From Phaseolus vulgaris (taxonomy: Eukaryota > Streptophyta > Magnoliopsida > Fabales > Fabaceae), in assembly GCF_000499845.2 (NCBI RefSeq), contig NC_023753.2, forward strand, positions 1,116,001-1,180,000: DNA of 64,000 nt, in the 5' to 3' direction. The notes under the pieces were generated by a model. The model saw only the letters and a list, made by a program, of their open reading frames with translations, was not told the DNA's origin and searched no databases. Positions 12,301 through 25,014 of this stretch are shown in pieces. How positions within the stretch are numbered: the stretch's first letter is position 1; each line of letters begins with the position of its first letter. The position numbers were made by a program, and so were the translations under genes.

Positions 12301-15300
12301 CACACGCCTTTTCCACAACTGATGGTTACTCATTAGACGTGTTTGTTGTTGAAGGATGGCCCTATGAGGTATGCTGATAATCATTTGCTATAAGTTTGTT
12401 TTTGACGGATACATAATGTTAAGAAAAAAGAGAAGTTTATTTCAAAGTTTGATGTCATTGAACACCACACCATATCTATTTTTAAAAGCATAGTTCTAAT
12501 TCATATGAACCATGTTATAGCAACTGTATTTGATTTCACAAGCACCAGTTCATCAACCACATAGGCCAACTGATTCTTTCCTCTGGAAGGCTTTATTTTT
12601 CACTTCTCATGCATTCTGAAATACCTTGTTATGTTACCTTTTTCCATCACTTCCATTCTCTTTTTTAATGTTTATTATTGTTAGAGGTTCAGCTTATCCA
12701 GCACTGCTTGACTATTTGGTATTTAAACAGGAAACAGAAAATCTTAAAGCAGCTTTGGAAAGAGAAGTCTTGAAGAAGATTGAGGTAAATTGGACCCTAT
12801 ACTATGTTTCTAAATGTTGGTTAGAGTCAGTTTGACTGATGTTCATTAAGTGCAGTCTAATTTGAACAATGCTTTCAGAGACAGGTGAGTTCCAGTCCGC
12901 AATCTGTATCTTCTGTTGATGAGCCTGATCAAGCAAAGATGAAAAGCGAACTGGATCATTTGACAATACCGAATGATGGGACAGATGTTTGGGAAATAGA
13001 TCCTAAACATTTGAAATATGGAACTCAAATTGCATCTGGGTCATATGGTGAACTGTGAGTCCATATCTGCTGAGAAATATACATTTCTTTTATTACTTCC
13101 TGTCAGATGTTCGCACTGATTGCATATTTCAAATCACTTTTTAATTAACTGGTTATTTTTAATTAAATCAGGTTTAAAGGTGTGTACTGTAGCCAGGAAG
13201 TAGCCATAAAAGTTCTCAAGCCTGAGCATGTAAATTCAGAATTGCAGAAAGAGTTTGCACAAGAAGTCTATATCATGAGGTTTGTTTTATTAAATTTGTG
13301 TTGTAAGCATCTGAAGTATATCTACCTGAGACTGGATTTCAGAGCTTGATTTCGAAAATTATTTAATTGTTGACCATGTCAAAAGTCTGCTCATTAAGAT
13401 GGTACAACTTTAAAGTAGGACCAAGGGGAATTTGCTACTAAAACTTTCAATTTTTGTGGGGAGTGTTTAGTTATCAATCTCAGGTAGAGGTTGTGTACCG
13501 GCTTGCTCTGAAACACCATAGTGGGAATTGGGATGACCTCTATTTTAAATGTTACACAATAAAACTAAATAGTATATACACTACACATAAAATACTCAAA
13601 ACGAAATAATACCCAAAATTAAAGAAATTCATGATAAATAATAAGTACACAAGCAACACATTCGTCTTCAGTCTAGGATCAATGGGTAATGATATTAAAA
13701 AATGAAATTTGATGGTGAATTAATAGAAAAGGAACATAACAAGTTAGATATAAATTTACAGAATGGAAATTGGGAAGTCTGACGGTAGAAGAAACAATAG
13801 AACACATGAAAAAAAAATACTTGTGTAGTGAGAAGGAATAGAGGTCAAAACAGAGGTATTTTTGTGTAGGATATTCTACCCAAACAATGGTGTTCAAAGG
13901 GTAAAAGTGGCTTTTTGTAAGCTATATCATGGTTGTTCTTCCTAAAGCAGTTATTGGGACCCAATGGATGATATTAAAAACTGCTCTGCTATTTGACTCC
14001 CGTAGCGGTCCAGTGCTGGTCCACTACACTACTGTGTTATATTGACTAGTACTATGAGGGAGTGACAATTAAAAATTTGTACATGCTGTAATTCTTGTTA
14101 AACTATAAGAAATAAAGCGCATTGAGGTAAAATCGTGTATTCTTCTGACAATATAGGGATTTTATTTATACTGAGAAAATTAAATCAATACAATAAATAG
14201 AGTAGATTTGATATCATTTAATAATAATAAAGTTATGATATTAGAATAAATAATAATGTTTCTAATAATACATATATAATCTTGATATTTCTAATTATAA
14301 AAATTCACTCCTTATTTTATAAAGATCTGTAATTATAACAATTCTATTTTCCTCCACATAATGATATTTGGAGCAATGTTCTGTGCTTCTTCCCATTGTT
14401 GATTGTAATTCAACATCCCTCATCTTTAGATGTGAAGTTGACCTTCATAGCAGTTGTCACCGATTTATCAACTCAGAAGACCTAATTACTTCAAATTTAG
14501 TGTCAACTTCCTTGTGTAATTTCTGCCTCTGATCTTGATTTCTATATGTCAATCTGAACCTAAATTTTTTAGGAGTTTTAAATTTTCTGCTCATAACATT
14601 CTGTAAAAAAATAGCCATAGTTAATGTAAGCAAGGGGGAATTGACTTAAATGAATATTAGATTGACTTTAAGTATCTCCTCACTATGTTATGGTAATGCA
14701 CATGTTACCCACAAACAGTTTACAGATGTACTTTAACACTTACATTCCTATCAAACTTGATACTAGTTGTCATATGCCAAAGTTTTAATTTAGTTGGCTT
14801 ATTGACGATTTTTATTTTTTTTTGGTCTTTTGGTACAGGATAAGAATAGAAAAAAGAAAATTAGTTATAGTATTATCGTTTAAAAAAATATTATGCATAT
14901 ACCATATTTAACTCGCTAATGGAACTTGCAGAAAGGTTCGACACAAGAATGTTGTACAATTCATTGGAGCATGTACCAAGCCCCCACGTTTGTGCATAGT
15001 AACAGGTGAAATTGAATGAATTACTTTTGTTGTATTGTAACAGAGTAGACATGGCCTTAAAAATGTAGCAATTGTCAATCTCGTAATGGTTGTTTCCTTT
15101 TCAATTTTCAGAATTTATGTCTGGTGGAAGTGTGTATGACTACCTACATAAGCAGAAGGGCTTTTTTAAATTTCCTACCCTACTTAAAGTCGCAATTGAT
15201 ATTTCTAAAGGGATGAATTACTTGCACCAACATAACATAATCCATAGAGACTTGAAGGCTGCCAACCTTTTGATGGACGAAAATTATGTATGATATGATG

Positions 15301-17932
15301 TTTCCTTTCTTGCATTTTTTTAGAAGTATATATACAGTGCTTCTTCTACTCTGCATCCCCCCTCCCCCACACACACAATATACCACACGTATGGATGAAT
15401 ACCGTGAATATTATAAACTGGGCATACAGAACTGCAAGTAGTGCATTTGTTCCATTACAGATTGTAAAGGTTGCTGATTTTGGGGTTGCTAGAGTTAAAT
15501 CTCAATCTGGGGTTATGACAGCAGAAACCGGAACATATAGATGGATGGCTCCGGAGGTATTTGATCTTCTCATGTTACTGTCATCAAGTTGTTCAAATAG
15601 TTTCATTGATATTGTTTGAGCCTTTTAACACCCATGGTTTGTTTATCAGTTATATTGTCATGTGTTTGCACTTTTTTAACTGGTTTTTCCTACCTAATTA
15701 ATGTTAGTGTTTATCTTGATGAATTTTTTGTTAGCCTGTTGTTATGGAAATTTATAACAAATTTGAAGGTTTCATGAATCTCAAGCCCTGAATGTTAGTA
15801 CTAGGTCCACTAAAATTTGCTGTTTAGTAGTTTTCCTTCTTTAAATATTTTCTGGTGGCTAAAATAGATGGGGGATATAACTATTGTTATATTTTCTTAT
15901 CATGATTTCTTTGTATTGAAGGTTATAGAACACAAGCCGTACGATCACAAGGCTGATGTATTTAGTTTTGGAATTGTTTTATGGGAGTTGCTCACTGGAA
16001 AGGTATTTCTTATTTGCAACACCTTAAGATTCTTACTGTATTTGTTTTCCTCTAGTAAGTTATTGGTTTTTTTTCCAGCTTCCATACGAATATTTAACCC
16101 CCCTACAGGCAGCTATAGGAGTGGTTCAAAAGGTAATATTTTTTCTCTTAAACTTGTGTGTTAGGATACGCCACCAATTATAATGTATTGTCTTGTCGCT
16201 TCTGGAAATTTAAGATATAGCGGTTTACATGATTAAAAGGAAATGTGTGTTCAATAGGTAGTGATTCTTTGTTACTTCTGTAAATGGGTTTCAGGGTTTG
16301 CGACCCACCATCCCCAAGAACACTCATCCAAAGTTTGTTGAACTTCTTGAGAGATCCTGGCAGCAGGATCCAACATTGAGACCTGATTTCTCTGAAATTA
16401 TCGAGATCTTGCAGCAGCTAGCAAAGGAGGTATATCAAGATTTCTTTATGTTAATGTGTCATTTTGTTTTAGTCTTAAGGTGCATTGTATTTCATATTTC
16501 ATATGATAAGGGCGGAAGGTTGGGGTTCGATCATTTTGATTTTGGTTCCTAAAAAGAAATTGGTGCTGAGGTTGTCCCTCATTCTTCAACCCAACAGTCA
16601 TTTTATTTCCTATGTTAACTATACAACATTAATTATAGTAAACACTAATGCTAGTAACATGGAAACATCGTTTCTCCATGTTTTGGGTCCGAAAATTGTT
16701 TCCCTCTTCATTGTCTGATTGGTGATTTGATAAGATCACCATGATCAGAAGGGTGGTAATGGTGGCGATTCGTGGAGGGAATGGTGGTGCTAACAGGAGA
16801 GTGAAGGATTGGAATTGAGGAGGACAAAGGACTTAGTGGTCGGACCTCGAGTGAGATAATAGAGAGACCCAAGAGCGAGTGGGTTGATTCTTGTTCCTCT
16901 CATATATCTGCTAGAAACACTGACTGGAGTTGTGCAAGTGCAAAAAGTAGATGCTGGAAGAAACAGAGGAAGAGGTTGGAGGCAAATTGTAGTGGAGGAA
17001 AAGTTTTTGTGAGGAGCTTATGAAGGAGAGAGTCAGATGAAGAAACGGAGGATTACGGCGGGGAGTTGTGCTAGCAGAACTGATTGCTTATGAAGCGCAA
17101 ACACTTCTCTTGTTTGAACTGTAGCAGTGTCAAACAGTTTCTGACGTTGACACCACTCTAACACATTTCAAACACTATTAAATGTCTAATAAAAAATTAA
17201 TTCTTGTTAGTTTGGACCTTAGAGATTTGGACATTACAGAAGTTAATGGGAAGCAATTTTTAGAAAAGTAGATAGTGTGGATTTTAGTCCTGTCAGAGGG
17301 AGAAGAGAGAGGGTAATAAAGACATTGAAGGGAGTTTTTAAGAGAGTTTGTGGTAAATAATGCCTTTAAAGACATACTAATATATTTTTTTAAAATAAAC
17401 TTTTAGAAAAGTCAGTTTAAAATAGAATATTAAAATTAACACGTCTCACTTTGTTTTGAGTAAACAGAATCATAGTAAAGTTGTTGGAAATCCATTTCAA
17501 TTGTTGTTGGAGGCCAAGAAGTTTATGGGCCGAAAGAGGCATTGATCCATGAGGGGCGAGAGACACTAAGAAATGGAGGGTATTTGTGCATAAAAGGAAG
17601 AAGATCCTAAAGCTGAGATGGCATGATTAGTGGAGAGTTGTTAATGGCGAGAGATACTGTTATGTAACAATTGTGGTCATTCCTGATTCGTTTACTTATG
17701 ATCTCTTTGGATTTACTTTAAACGAATTGTGAAGACTGATGGTTTGAAATTGAGTTCATGAAAATAGGTTTTATGAGATTAAGTTTAAAGAAAAGAGCAT
17801 ATTAAATTTGATAGTGTTTGTGGTTTATAGCAGAGATTTTGTTTGTATGTGGAGCAGATTGGAGATGGAGAGGAGCGGCACAAGGAAAAATCTGGACGAC
17901 TTCTGTCAGTTCTGAGACGAGGACATCACTAA
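6306..17932 (+). CDS. STY46: ACT-domain Ser/Thr/Tyr protein kinase (STY8/STY17/STY46 group)
   Basis: I assemble 16 exons: 6306-6526, 6896-7010, 8199-8299, 8476-8595, 8996-9050, 12258-12368, 12731-12784, 12879-13054, 13172-13279, 14932-15005, 15112-15287, 15461-15556, 15922-16002, 16079-16132, 16295-16429 and 17858-17932. All phases agree and give 583 residues, close to the family size. An ACT domain lies at about 188-258. The kinase domain follows: glycine loop GSYGELF near 315, VAIK lysine near 333, HRDLKAAN near 423-430, DFG at 443-445 and GTYRWMAPE near 461-469. The C-terminus [10 protein letters not shown] is typical of the group. Known family role: cytosolic kinases that phosphorylate chloroplast transit peptides and regulate import. 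All catalytic motifs are intact. Introns 5, 9 and 15 are long, and the first two carry retroelement remains. STY8 or STY17 is an equally possible orthologue name. Confidence 0.93.
9098..12102 (-). mobile_element. Decayed Ty1/copia retrotransposon, antisense in kinase intron 5
   Basis: A left LTR (9098-9259) begins TGTTGTATTACGG and ends TATCTAACA. It abuts a sequence whose reverse complement, CAACTTGAGAGGGAT, is a polypurine tract of the usual copia type. A diverged right LTR (about 11957-12102) shares the TGTT start and an AATTRAATCCCTAATT block. Reading the minus strand, 10736-10951 matches the copia integrase core (YFVT near its start, then KIKKQFS and EHLSSH). The segment 9400-9640 matches RNase H (WLKQLLRQL, then NNVALHIA, then FHEETKH) with in-frame stops. 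The order LTR-integrase-RNase H-LTR fits copia. Most of the reverse transcriptase seems deleted, and no matching target duplication survives. Confidence 0.75.
14096..14340 (-). mobile_element. Solo LTR (copia-like) with ATTCT target duplication, kinase intron 9
   Basis: The 245-bp segment starts TGTTAAACTATAAG and ends CTGTAATTATAACA, giving TGTTA...TAACA termini. It is flanked on both sides by ATTCT (14091-14095 and 14341-14345), a perfect 5-bp target-site duplication. It contains no coding capacity. On the minus strand a TATAAATA-like promoter motif lies in the distal half. The orientation is a weak inference from that motif. The structure fits a solo LTR left by recombination between the two LTRs of a former full element. 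Confidence 0.75.
16430..17857. other. Last intron of the kinase gene, unidentified insert-like sequence
   Basis: This 1.43-kb intron separates the main kinase exons from the last 24 codons. Part of it (about 16740-17680) is purine-rich and GC-richer than the surrounding introns, with runs such as GGTGGTAATGGTGGCGATTC. It looks like inserted repetitive DNA, but I recognise no element ends and no coding frame. Confidence 0.4.
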
Positions 17933-18388
17933 CAAGTTGTTTGAATATGGATGATATCCATAACATGGTCATAGGTAGGATCAATCCATCACAAGCCCCA
18001 TTTCCCATTTATTTCTATATTCTCATGTACAGTCACTCATCTTCACATTATCCCATTGCTTTTATCATAGATTTCTCACAATTTAAGCTTTTTCACAATA
18101 TCATCAATTGCACATTTCTTCGACTTTTATGACATTTTTATTTATATCTGTAAATAAAAGTTGTTCAAGGTATGTATTAAATTAGAATCCTAACATCAAA
18201 CGTATATTTTTTTACCTTTTTAAATTCATTATCAGTTCATTCTTCAGTTATTGCACATGATGACATGTTTATCAATATTGCATGGATCATGCTAGTAAAT
18301 CTCTTGAGAGGTGTAAGATAATGTAGTTATTTTGAAGACGTAGTTGAAGAAGAGGATGATGCATGAGATATTGAATTAGTTATTATGT
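17933..18388. other. 3' region downstream of the kinase gene
   Basis: Presumed 3' UTR and flank. No further coding sequence is seen. The open frames overlapping 17802-18132 are shadows of the last kinase exon. Confidence 0.5.
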
Positions 18389-18768
18389 TGTTTGGACACG
18401 TCTCTAAAATAGTGTGTCGTGTCGGACATACATATTGGATGCCGATACTTGTAGGATACGTGTCAGTGAAGTGTCTAATTAAAAAAATATTTGTTGGATT
18501 TCTTACAACTTTAGTATGATTTTAACACAATTTTAAAAATGAGAAATACATCAATTTTTTAAAAACTCAAAATTATTGTATCAAATGTTATGATTGTAAT
18601 AAGGAACAAATTATTTTGAATCAACCATGAAAACATCTTTTTACTATTAAAAAATTAAAATATACTTATACACATAAATCTTTATTGTCAAATTATATAA
18701 TTCATAATTATATAATATATAACTGTGTGTTTCTATGTTCTATATATGTTAGAACACAATTGCTACAT
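18389..18768 (+). repeat. Dispersed repeat family, copy C
   Basis: Matches copy A along its length: GTGTCGTGTCGGACATACAT near 18413, AAAAATATTTGTTGGATTTC near 18485, the AT-rich middle with ATTCATAATTATATAATATA near 18700, and a degenerate right end. It lies in the same orientation as copy A. Confidence 0.7.
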
Positions 18769-19990
18769 AAGTCAAATGAAATGAAACAAGAGTTTGTAGG
18801 TCTAGTTAACACTAAGCATTCATAATTCAAATTGGTAGCAATTGGAAATTATTTATAGGTTTACACGCTCGGAAGGAACCATTATATATAAAAAATACTA
18901 ACTTTTTTACTTTTTAATAAATAAATAATAATAGTTCATTAAATATGAAAATAATAACGGTTAAACATCATTAGTTCCACAATTAACTAGGACATTTTAA
19001 AAATGATTACCGACTAAACTACAGACATAATTTTTTGTTGCCAAGTTGTCTAAATTATTTGGATAATCATGATATAAAGTAGCACCGAAAATTATCTATA
19101 TTTAAAGAAATAAGAAACAATAGAGAAAAAATGTCTTAATGTATGTAAAAAACTAAAACACACAATGTTTGCTCCTCCAATAACTTGTAATGTTTTGTGT
19201 GGAACTGCAAAATAGAAAATGAGTGAAAAAAAGAAAAATAATTTTTTTAGATTAAAAAAAAATAAAAACTGGTATAAAGGGAGTAGAAGGTGAAATATAT
19301 AATTTTTTTATTTAATATCATATTTTAATTTTTTAATAAAAATATTAGCGGCATACTTTATTTAATTATGTAATGAAGACATAATCCATTATAGAAACTG
19401 GATTATATAAGTTTAACGTGTACTTTTTTTATTAACTTTGTTTCCTTGTTTTTCTCTTTAAATTTATCTTTTTCATTTTTCAGTAAATTAGTACAACCAA
19501 ATATGGGCTAACTTAAATAAAAAATTAGCCAACTTGTATATTAATTAAAAAAAGTGAATATAGTTTAAATTTACAAATCATATTTGAAAATAACTTCTTT
19601 TGTAAATTATCATTATCATTATTATTATCATAATAATAATAATTAGTAGTAGTACTTGGGGGTTTATTTAGTAACAATGAGGATGCAGTAAGCAAAAGTC
19701 CTAATTATTTACCATTTCAGAAATTAAAAAATGCAATATTTCAAAATGATTTTTTGCCTTCTAGATTTTCTATTCTGAAAAAACATTTTGCTTATGAAAA
19801 TTCTATTCGAGAAATACATTTTGCTTACAGAACCTTTATTTCGAAATTATCCAAATTTATCAAAATAGTTCTGGTATTATATAGAATGTAGGGGTGCAGG
19901 AAAAAAAATATAGGGATGCATGAAGAAATACCCTTGGGCATCTACTTAAATATTTCCATTCCTATCAATTTTTCTATTCATCACTCTCAC
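18769..19990. other. AT-rich gene-free sequence
   Basis: No coding or RNA gene recognised. Short ATT/ATA microsatellite-like runs occur near 19600-19650. The stretch around 19755-19860 repeats a motif of the type ATTTTGCTTA(T/C) in short imperfect tandem order. Confidence 0.5.
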
Positions 19991-19994
19991 TTTA

Positions 19995-20338
19995 CTATAT
20001 GCACCATCGTTTTCTGAAAAGTCTAGGCCCATTCTCTTGGACCAATATTTACACTATTCGACACTTCCACATTTTATATCCTTACCCCAGTCTTTTAAAA
20101 GGAATGTGGGTCCATTCAGTTAACCCAGCATTTCCACTATTTACCAACTACGTTTTATATATACACCATCTTTCTTTTAAAAGCCTAGGCCCTTTCGGCT
20201 GTGCCAACATTTCTACTACTTGCCACTTCTTTGTTTTACTTATAGACCCACCAGTTTTTATTTTATTTAAAAAGGTTTGGGCTAGTTCATTTCCCTACGC
20301 TTCTTCTTTCTACCACCTGTTTTTTTACATATGCAATA
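19995..20338 (+). repeat. About 80-bp degenerate tandem repeat, four units, open in one frame
   Basis: Four imperfect units of about 75-88 bp begin near 19995, 20083, 20157 and 20240. Units 1 and 3 are the most alike, sharing CACCAT, then AAAAG(T/C)CTAGGCCC, then CCAA(T/C)ATTT. One frame (19999-20358) stays open through all units, so its translation also repeats: SLGPFSWTNI in unit 1 and SLGPFGCANI in unit 3. I know no such protein, no start context or splice structure supports expression, and a minisatellite is the simplest reading. Confidence 0.6.
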
Positions 20339-20339
20339 A

Positions 20340-21059
20340 CCAACGTTTTTTTTTATGAAAACATTTTTTAATTCTTTGTCACGAAAAATATAAGATAATG
20401 CATATATCATATAATACTCAAACAATCATATTAAATATCACATGGTATGTTGTTGGAAAAATCAAAATTAATTCTCCATTTTTTTTATAGATACAAAATG
20501 GAAATAATAAGTCGATAAAATAAAAATAGAGCAAATTATAATAATGACATTGAAAATTTGTAAGGTGTGAAAATCTTCTCAACTTAGATAAATAAAAACT
20601 CACGGAACATAGTCTAGAGAATATTTTCGCTATGAAAGTAGGATTACAATATTTGTTTATCTTACTCCGTGAGGATAACACTCAATCTCATCAAATGATC
20701 GAATACAATGTTTCTCTAATATCTCATTATGATTTATAATCTCACAGTATAGGGGATATCTATTCTCTCATCTACTCTATATTGCTCTTCTTGTTTTTTT
20801 CTTTCTCACAAGTTTCCTGTATATAGAGAATGAAATGAGGACCTATCACATAAACAACCAGTGGATAATTAAAGCTTATTACATTTTCAAAAAAGATAAT
20901 TTCAAGACTTTTAGAATGAGAATATATTCAATGGATCAATTATCAATATTCACCGGTCATAAATTCTATTAAAATAAGAAGAAATTTTCAACATGTCTTA
21001 AATATGTCTAAAACGGTCTTTTAAATTTGCAAAAATGTTGTGCTTATGTAACATAGTAT
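20340..21059. other. AT-rich gene-free sequence
   Basis: No recognisable gene, RNA or element. Confidence 0.5.
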
Positions 21060-21225
21060 GCATTTATTTCAATTGAATTCATTCTATAAAGTAACGAGCA
21101 TGTGGTTTCAATATAATCCAATTCACATTCATTTCAATTGAAATTATTCTATAAAGTCACAAGCATGTGCTTTCAATACAATCCAATGCATTAATTTCAA
21201 TTGAATTTATTCTACAAAGTCAATA
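21060..21225. repeat. Tandem repeat, about 65-bp unit, 2.5 copies
   Basis: The units share ATTTCAATTGAA, then ATTCTATAAAGT, then AGCATGTG and TTTCAATA, then AATCCAAT. They start near 21060, 21128 and 21192, and the last is partial. Confidence 0.75.
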
Positions 21226-22299
21226 TTAATGTCCAAAACATATGTATAAACATTTATAATAATTTAAATATACAGTTAAATTGTAGCATATTAATACGAA
21301 TATATCACGTTCTAAGTAGAATAAAAACTGTTGAATAATTTAATCAATAATTTTTCCCAATTTGTTTCAGGTTTATATTTAATGAGTAAACTCTGAATCA
21401 TTGTTAAAATTTATCAAAACTATTAGGTGAATTAAATTTGAAATTAGTCATGATTCTGTAGATGAAATTCCTCAGACGAATCTTTAAATAAATGTAAGAA
21501 TTATATTCATCAACCCATTATTTTTTTAAACTAAAACAAATAAATAAATTTGATATCAATTGTGTCTAACAAAAGGGATAATCTCACACAATATAATGAA
21601 TTATAGTAATTTGAATCTTTATAGAAAAATGATATAATTAATGTACAAAAGTCTGTCAAATATACATATTTAAAAAAACATGAAAAATAAATAATAAATA
21701 AAATATTTTGGCATTTTTTTATAATTTTTTGTTTTTTGTTTTGCCTACATTCCCTGCATTGATGTTGGCCCTGTGTGGGACACTGTGTTTGTGAAATGAG
21801 AAACGTATACAACACTCACTTTTATTATAATAATAGTAGTAAATAATATTTTAACAAAATTATATTTTAATAAATAATTAAGTAAGTGGTTATGAAATAA
21901 TTAAAAAGTAATATTAGTTATCCATATATCAATACTCATGAAAAGTTATATTTCTGTATCATTTTAAAATTGAACCATCCTAATGAAATTAAAATGAATT
22001 ATTAAATGACTTTTTAGGAAAACTAGAGTTGAATATTAGTCAAAAGATTAGTTATTGACTTAATGAAATAAAAGAATGATTATGTAATTTCTTTATACAT
22101 ATTTTTGTCAAATGTATAATAATTTTTGTTCTTTCACTTCCTAAATTACAGCTCATTTTCTGGTACACTACAGCTCATTCATATGTGAGAGAATATGATT
22201 TTTTTAAAGAATTTAATTATTATGTATTATTAATGGGAATGTATTGAATTTTAAAACATTCCAATTAAGATTAATAAATTAATTAATATATTATTATTA
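21226..22299. other. AT-rich gene-free sequence
   Basis: Nothing recognised. A 94-codon minus-strand open frame (21531-21815) has no recognisable similarity and is not supported. Confidence 0.5.
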
Positions 22300-22620
22300 A
22301 ACTATTATAATATAATATTTTCATTAAAAAAACTATTAAATAGATAATAATTTTAGAACTTAAAATAATTAATTATTTTTTAACTAAAATAAAAATTATT
22401 TTATAAACTAAAAAAATGATTAATATGTATAATAATTTATATTATTAACAAAAAATTATAAAATAATTTTTAAATTAATATTTAAATTAGTTATCAAGAT
22501 TTTAAATATTAATATTTTAAATTTTAAATTAGTCTACTAATTTAGAATATGAAGTAGTAAGTAATCAAAATATTGGTAGTTAATGGTCAAAACACAAGTT
22601 TAGAAATTATTTTATATAAA
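22300..22620. mobile_element. Fragment related to the foldback MITE at 1897-2332
   Basis: AATTAATTATTTTTTAACTA near 22365 and the run around 22480-22600 (TTAGTTATCAAGATTTTAAA, then ATTAGTCTACTAATTTAG, then GTAGTTAATGGTCAAAACAC) resemble the arms and centre of the earlier palindrome. The ends are not clear. Confidence 0.4.
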
Positions 22621-24690
22621 AACGAATAAAACATAGATTTTTGTTGTAGTCTTGTAGATCTCTCCTTCAACTATCAGAGTTTATTATCTTCCAATTTTTC
22701 TCCATGCATTTAATTATCTAATTTTCAATTTTCTAATATTTTGTCATTGACTTTTTTTTTCACACATTTTTTTACGGTTTATTCACAATAAAACAACATT
22801 TATTGCAAAAAATTATAATCAAACTACGCAAACACTTTATTTTAAATCTTAGAAACTAGTAAAACATGTGAATTTTAAAAAATACGATATGAAAAATGCA
22901 AGCAAAAACTTGAATAAAATCACAAAATAATAAGATAAGTTTTAAAATATGCAGTTTAAAAGAGCTATTAAGAAACATTTAACTTAAAATAGCTATTTAT
23001 TTTTCACAAACGCAAAATTATGAATTAAACTTATTATACTTGATATAACAAAATCATGATTACAAAACATATTAAAATAAAGAATGTTACAACACCACAT
23101 CACATTGTAATTGGAAAGAGAATTTGGTTTTACTAAAATATGAAATTAAAAAAGATAAAACAGTTATAAAATTACACTGTAACAAATCATTTTTACTATA
23201 CAATTATAAAAATAACATTTTCCTAAAATGAATATTTGTTTGGTTGTAGTGATAAAAGAAAAGCATTGTATGAGTATAAAATGAAGAAGGGTGGTGGAAA
23301 AGAGAGAAGAAGAAGCGTTAATGGCGGCAACAGTGAACACCTGGTGTTTTGCAGCATTCACAGCACATGAATGTTCGTGCATGCATGTCTTTTAGGTACA
23401 CCTATTCTTCTTCAACAATACAATATTACACCATCAATCTTACGTTATTATTATAATATACTTTTTCTGTAGACATCACATGCCAAATGAACACGTAAGT
23501 TAGTTATGTTTCTGACATTCTTTGTCTTTATGTTCACCTTTTCATCCTTAGCTTTACCGTTTTCTTTCTTTTATTATTATGAAAACCTATCTGAATAACA
23601 AAAAAACCTAATTCAATTTCATTAATTTGGTTTATAAGGTATAAAATTGTTTTATAAGATAAAATTTGTTTATATTTATAAAGTATAAAATGTTTTAGTT
23701 AATGTGGAATCTGTAGAACATTTTATTTTATTTACGTACAGACTACTCCTACATGCGATTATGTATTATGAATTGCTATTATGAATTGTCTGTTAACAAT
23801 TTGAGAATGAATGGTTTGATAACCTTAACAAATAGATTCTAAATCACTCTGATACTGTATTTGTTGAATATGAAACCAAAACCAATTGAGTTGGGCTGAC
23901 TAAACATCATGTTTTATTGAGTGGACTTAATCATTGTTTTTCGTCAGTATTATGAGATTGAGTTGTACTTAAAGTAAACTTTTTAACTTTAATAATTTTC
24001 ACATTTTTTTATTATTAAGAAAATTAAACTCAACTTTATAAAACCAAGTTTATAAGGTGAGATTTGTATTTATTTATAAAATATGAAACGTCCTAATCTT
24101 GATGAAGGATCTTCAATTCACCATCTTCACGCAGAGACTAACAACTCGTGTATGAGATTATATATTATGGATGATTTAATAGCAGATAGTTTGATAAGTT
24201 CAACAAACACTCATTAATATACACTTTGTACAATATTATGAAATTATATTAGACTTAAATTACACATATTTAACTTTAATAATTTTGCTTTGCTATCTAA
24301 GCCAAGCCAAACTCATTTTGTTTACACTTGATCTTGACTCACAGGCAACGAGAAAGAACAACATGTGAGGTGTTTATGAGTGCTTATAAGTTAGTGATTA
24401 ATTTAACAGTGTAAATCAGGGTAGAAAGCTATAAAAAATCTTGGACCTTTCTTAGCCAAAAAGGAAAAAAAACTCTCATCTGGGTTACATTGATTTCAAA
24501 TTGACCCACTTTTTGTTTTAAATTATTTCTCAAACCATTTTTTTACAACAATATTATATTAACATGTAATTCATAGTATAAAAAAATACATTTTATCATT
24601 TTTATATAAAGAAAAACTGATAGTTTAAATAAAAAATAATATTATAAATCAGTGCAAGTTGTCAAAATAACAAAAATAACAAAATTTGTC
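22621..24690. other. AT-rich gene-free sequence, repeat relics
   Basis: No gene recognised. The part at 23990-24200 resembles 4350-4560 (AAGGTGAGATTTGTATTTAT, then a TCTTGATG-like run, then CTAACAACTCGTGTATGAGA) and belongs to the same dispersed family. Confidence 0.45.
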
Positions 24691-24830
24691 ACAGCTGGAG
24701 CCCACATCGCAGAAGACATACGCGGATGTTCGAGAAACATCGTCACATCATCAACAAGAACGAAAACGTTTTCTATTCCCACCGTCTCACACGAACACGA
24801 ACACTACTTAACCTAACATCGCATGCAATC

Positions 24831-24838
24831 TATTTAAG
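24831..24838 (+). promoter_or_regulatory. Candidate TATA box of the MSL gene
   Basis: TATTTAAG lies about 320 bp before the start codon, where GC-richer promoter-like sequence (24690-24800) gives way to a CT- and A-rich leader. Transcription would start around 24860-24870. This is inferred from sequence only. Confidence 0.4.
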
Positions 24839-25014
24839 AACAACATAAATGGTCTGAAGAAGATCAAGAACACGCGTCAACACCAAAGACACTTTCAAAT
24901 TTCAACCCTTCAATTTTCTATTCTCAAAACCCAAAAAACCATTCGTATTTTTATTTTTTGATTTTTCTTGGTCACTAAAACTCTCACTTTCTTTCTCTTT
25001 CGCGGATCCATTTT

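Noticed and set aside
16740..17680. Possible nested gene in the last kinase intron
   Set aside because: No frame longer than chance and no recognisable motif; treated as intronic repeat-like DNA.
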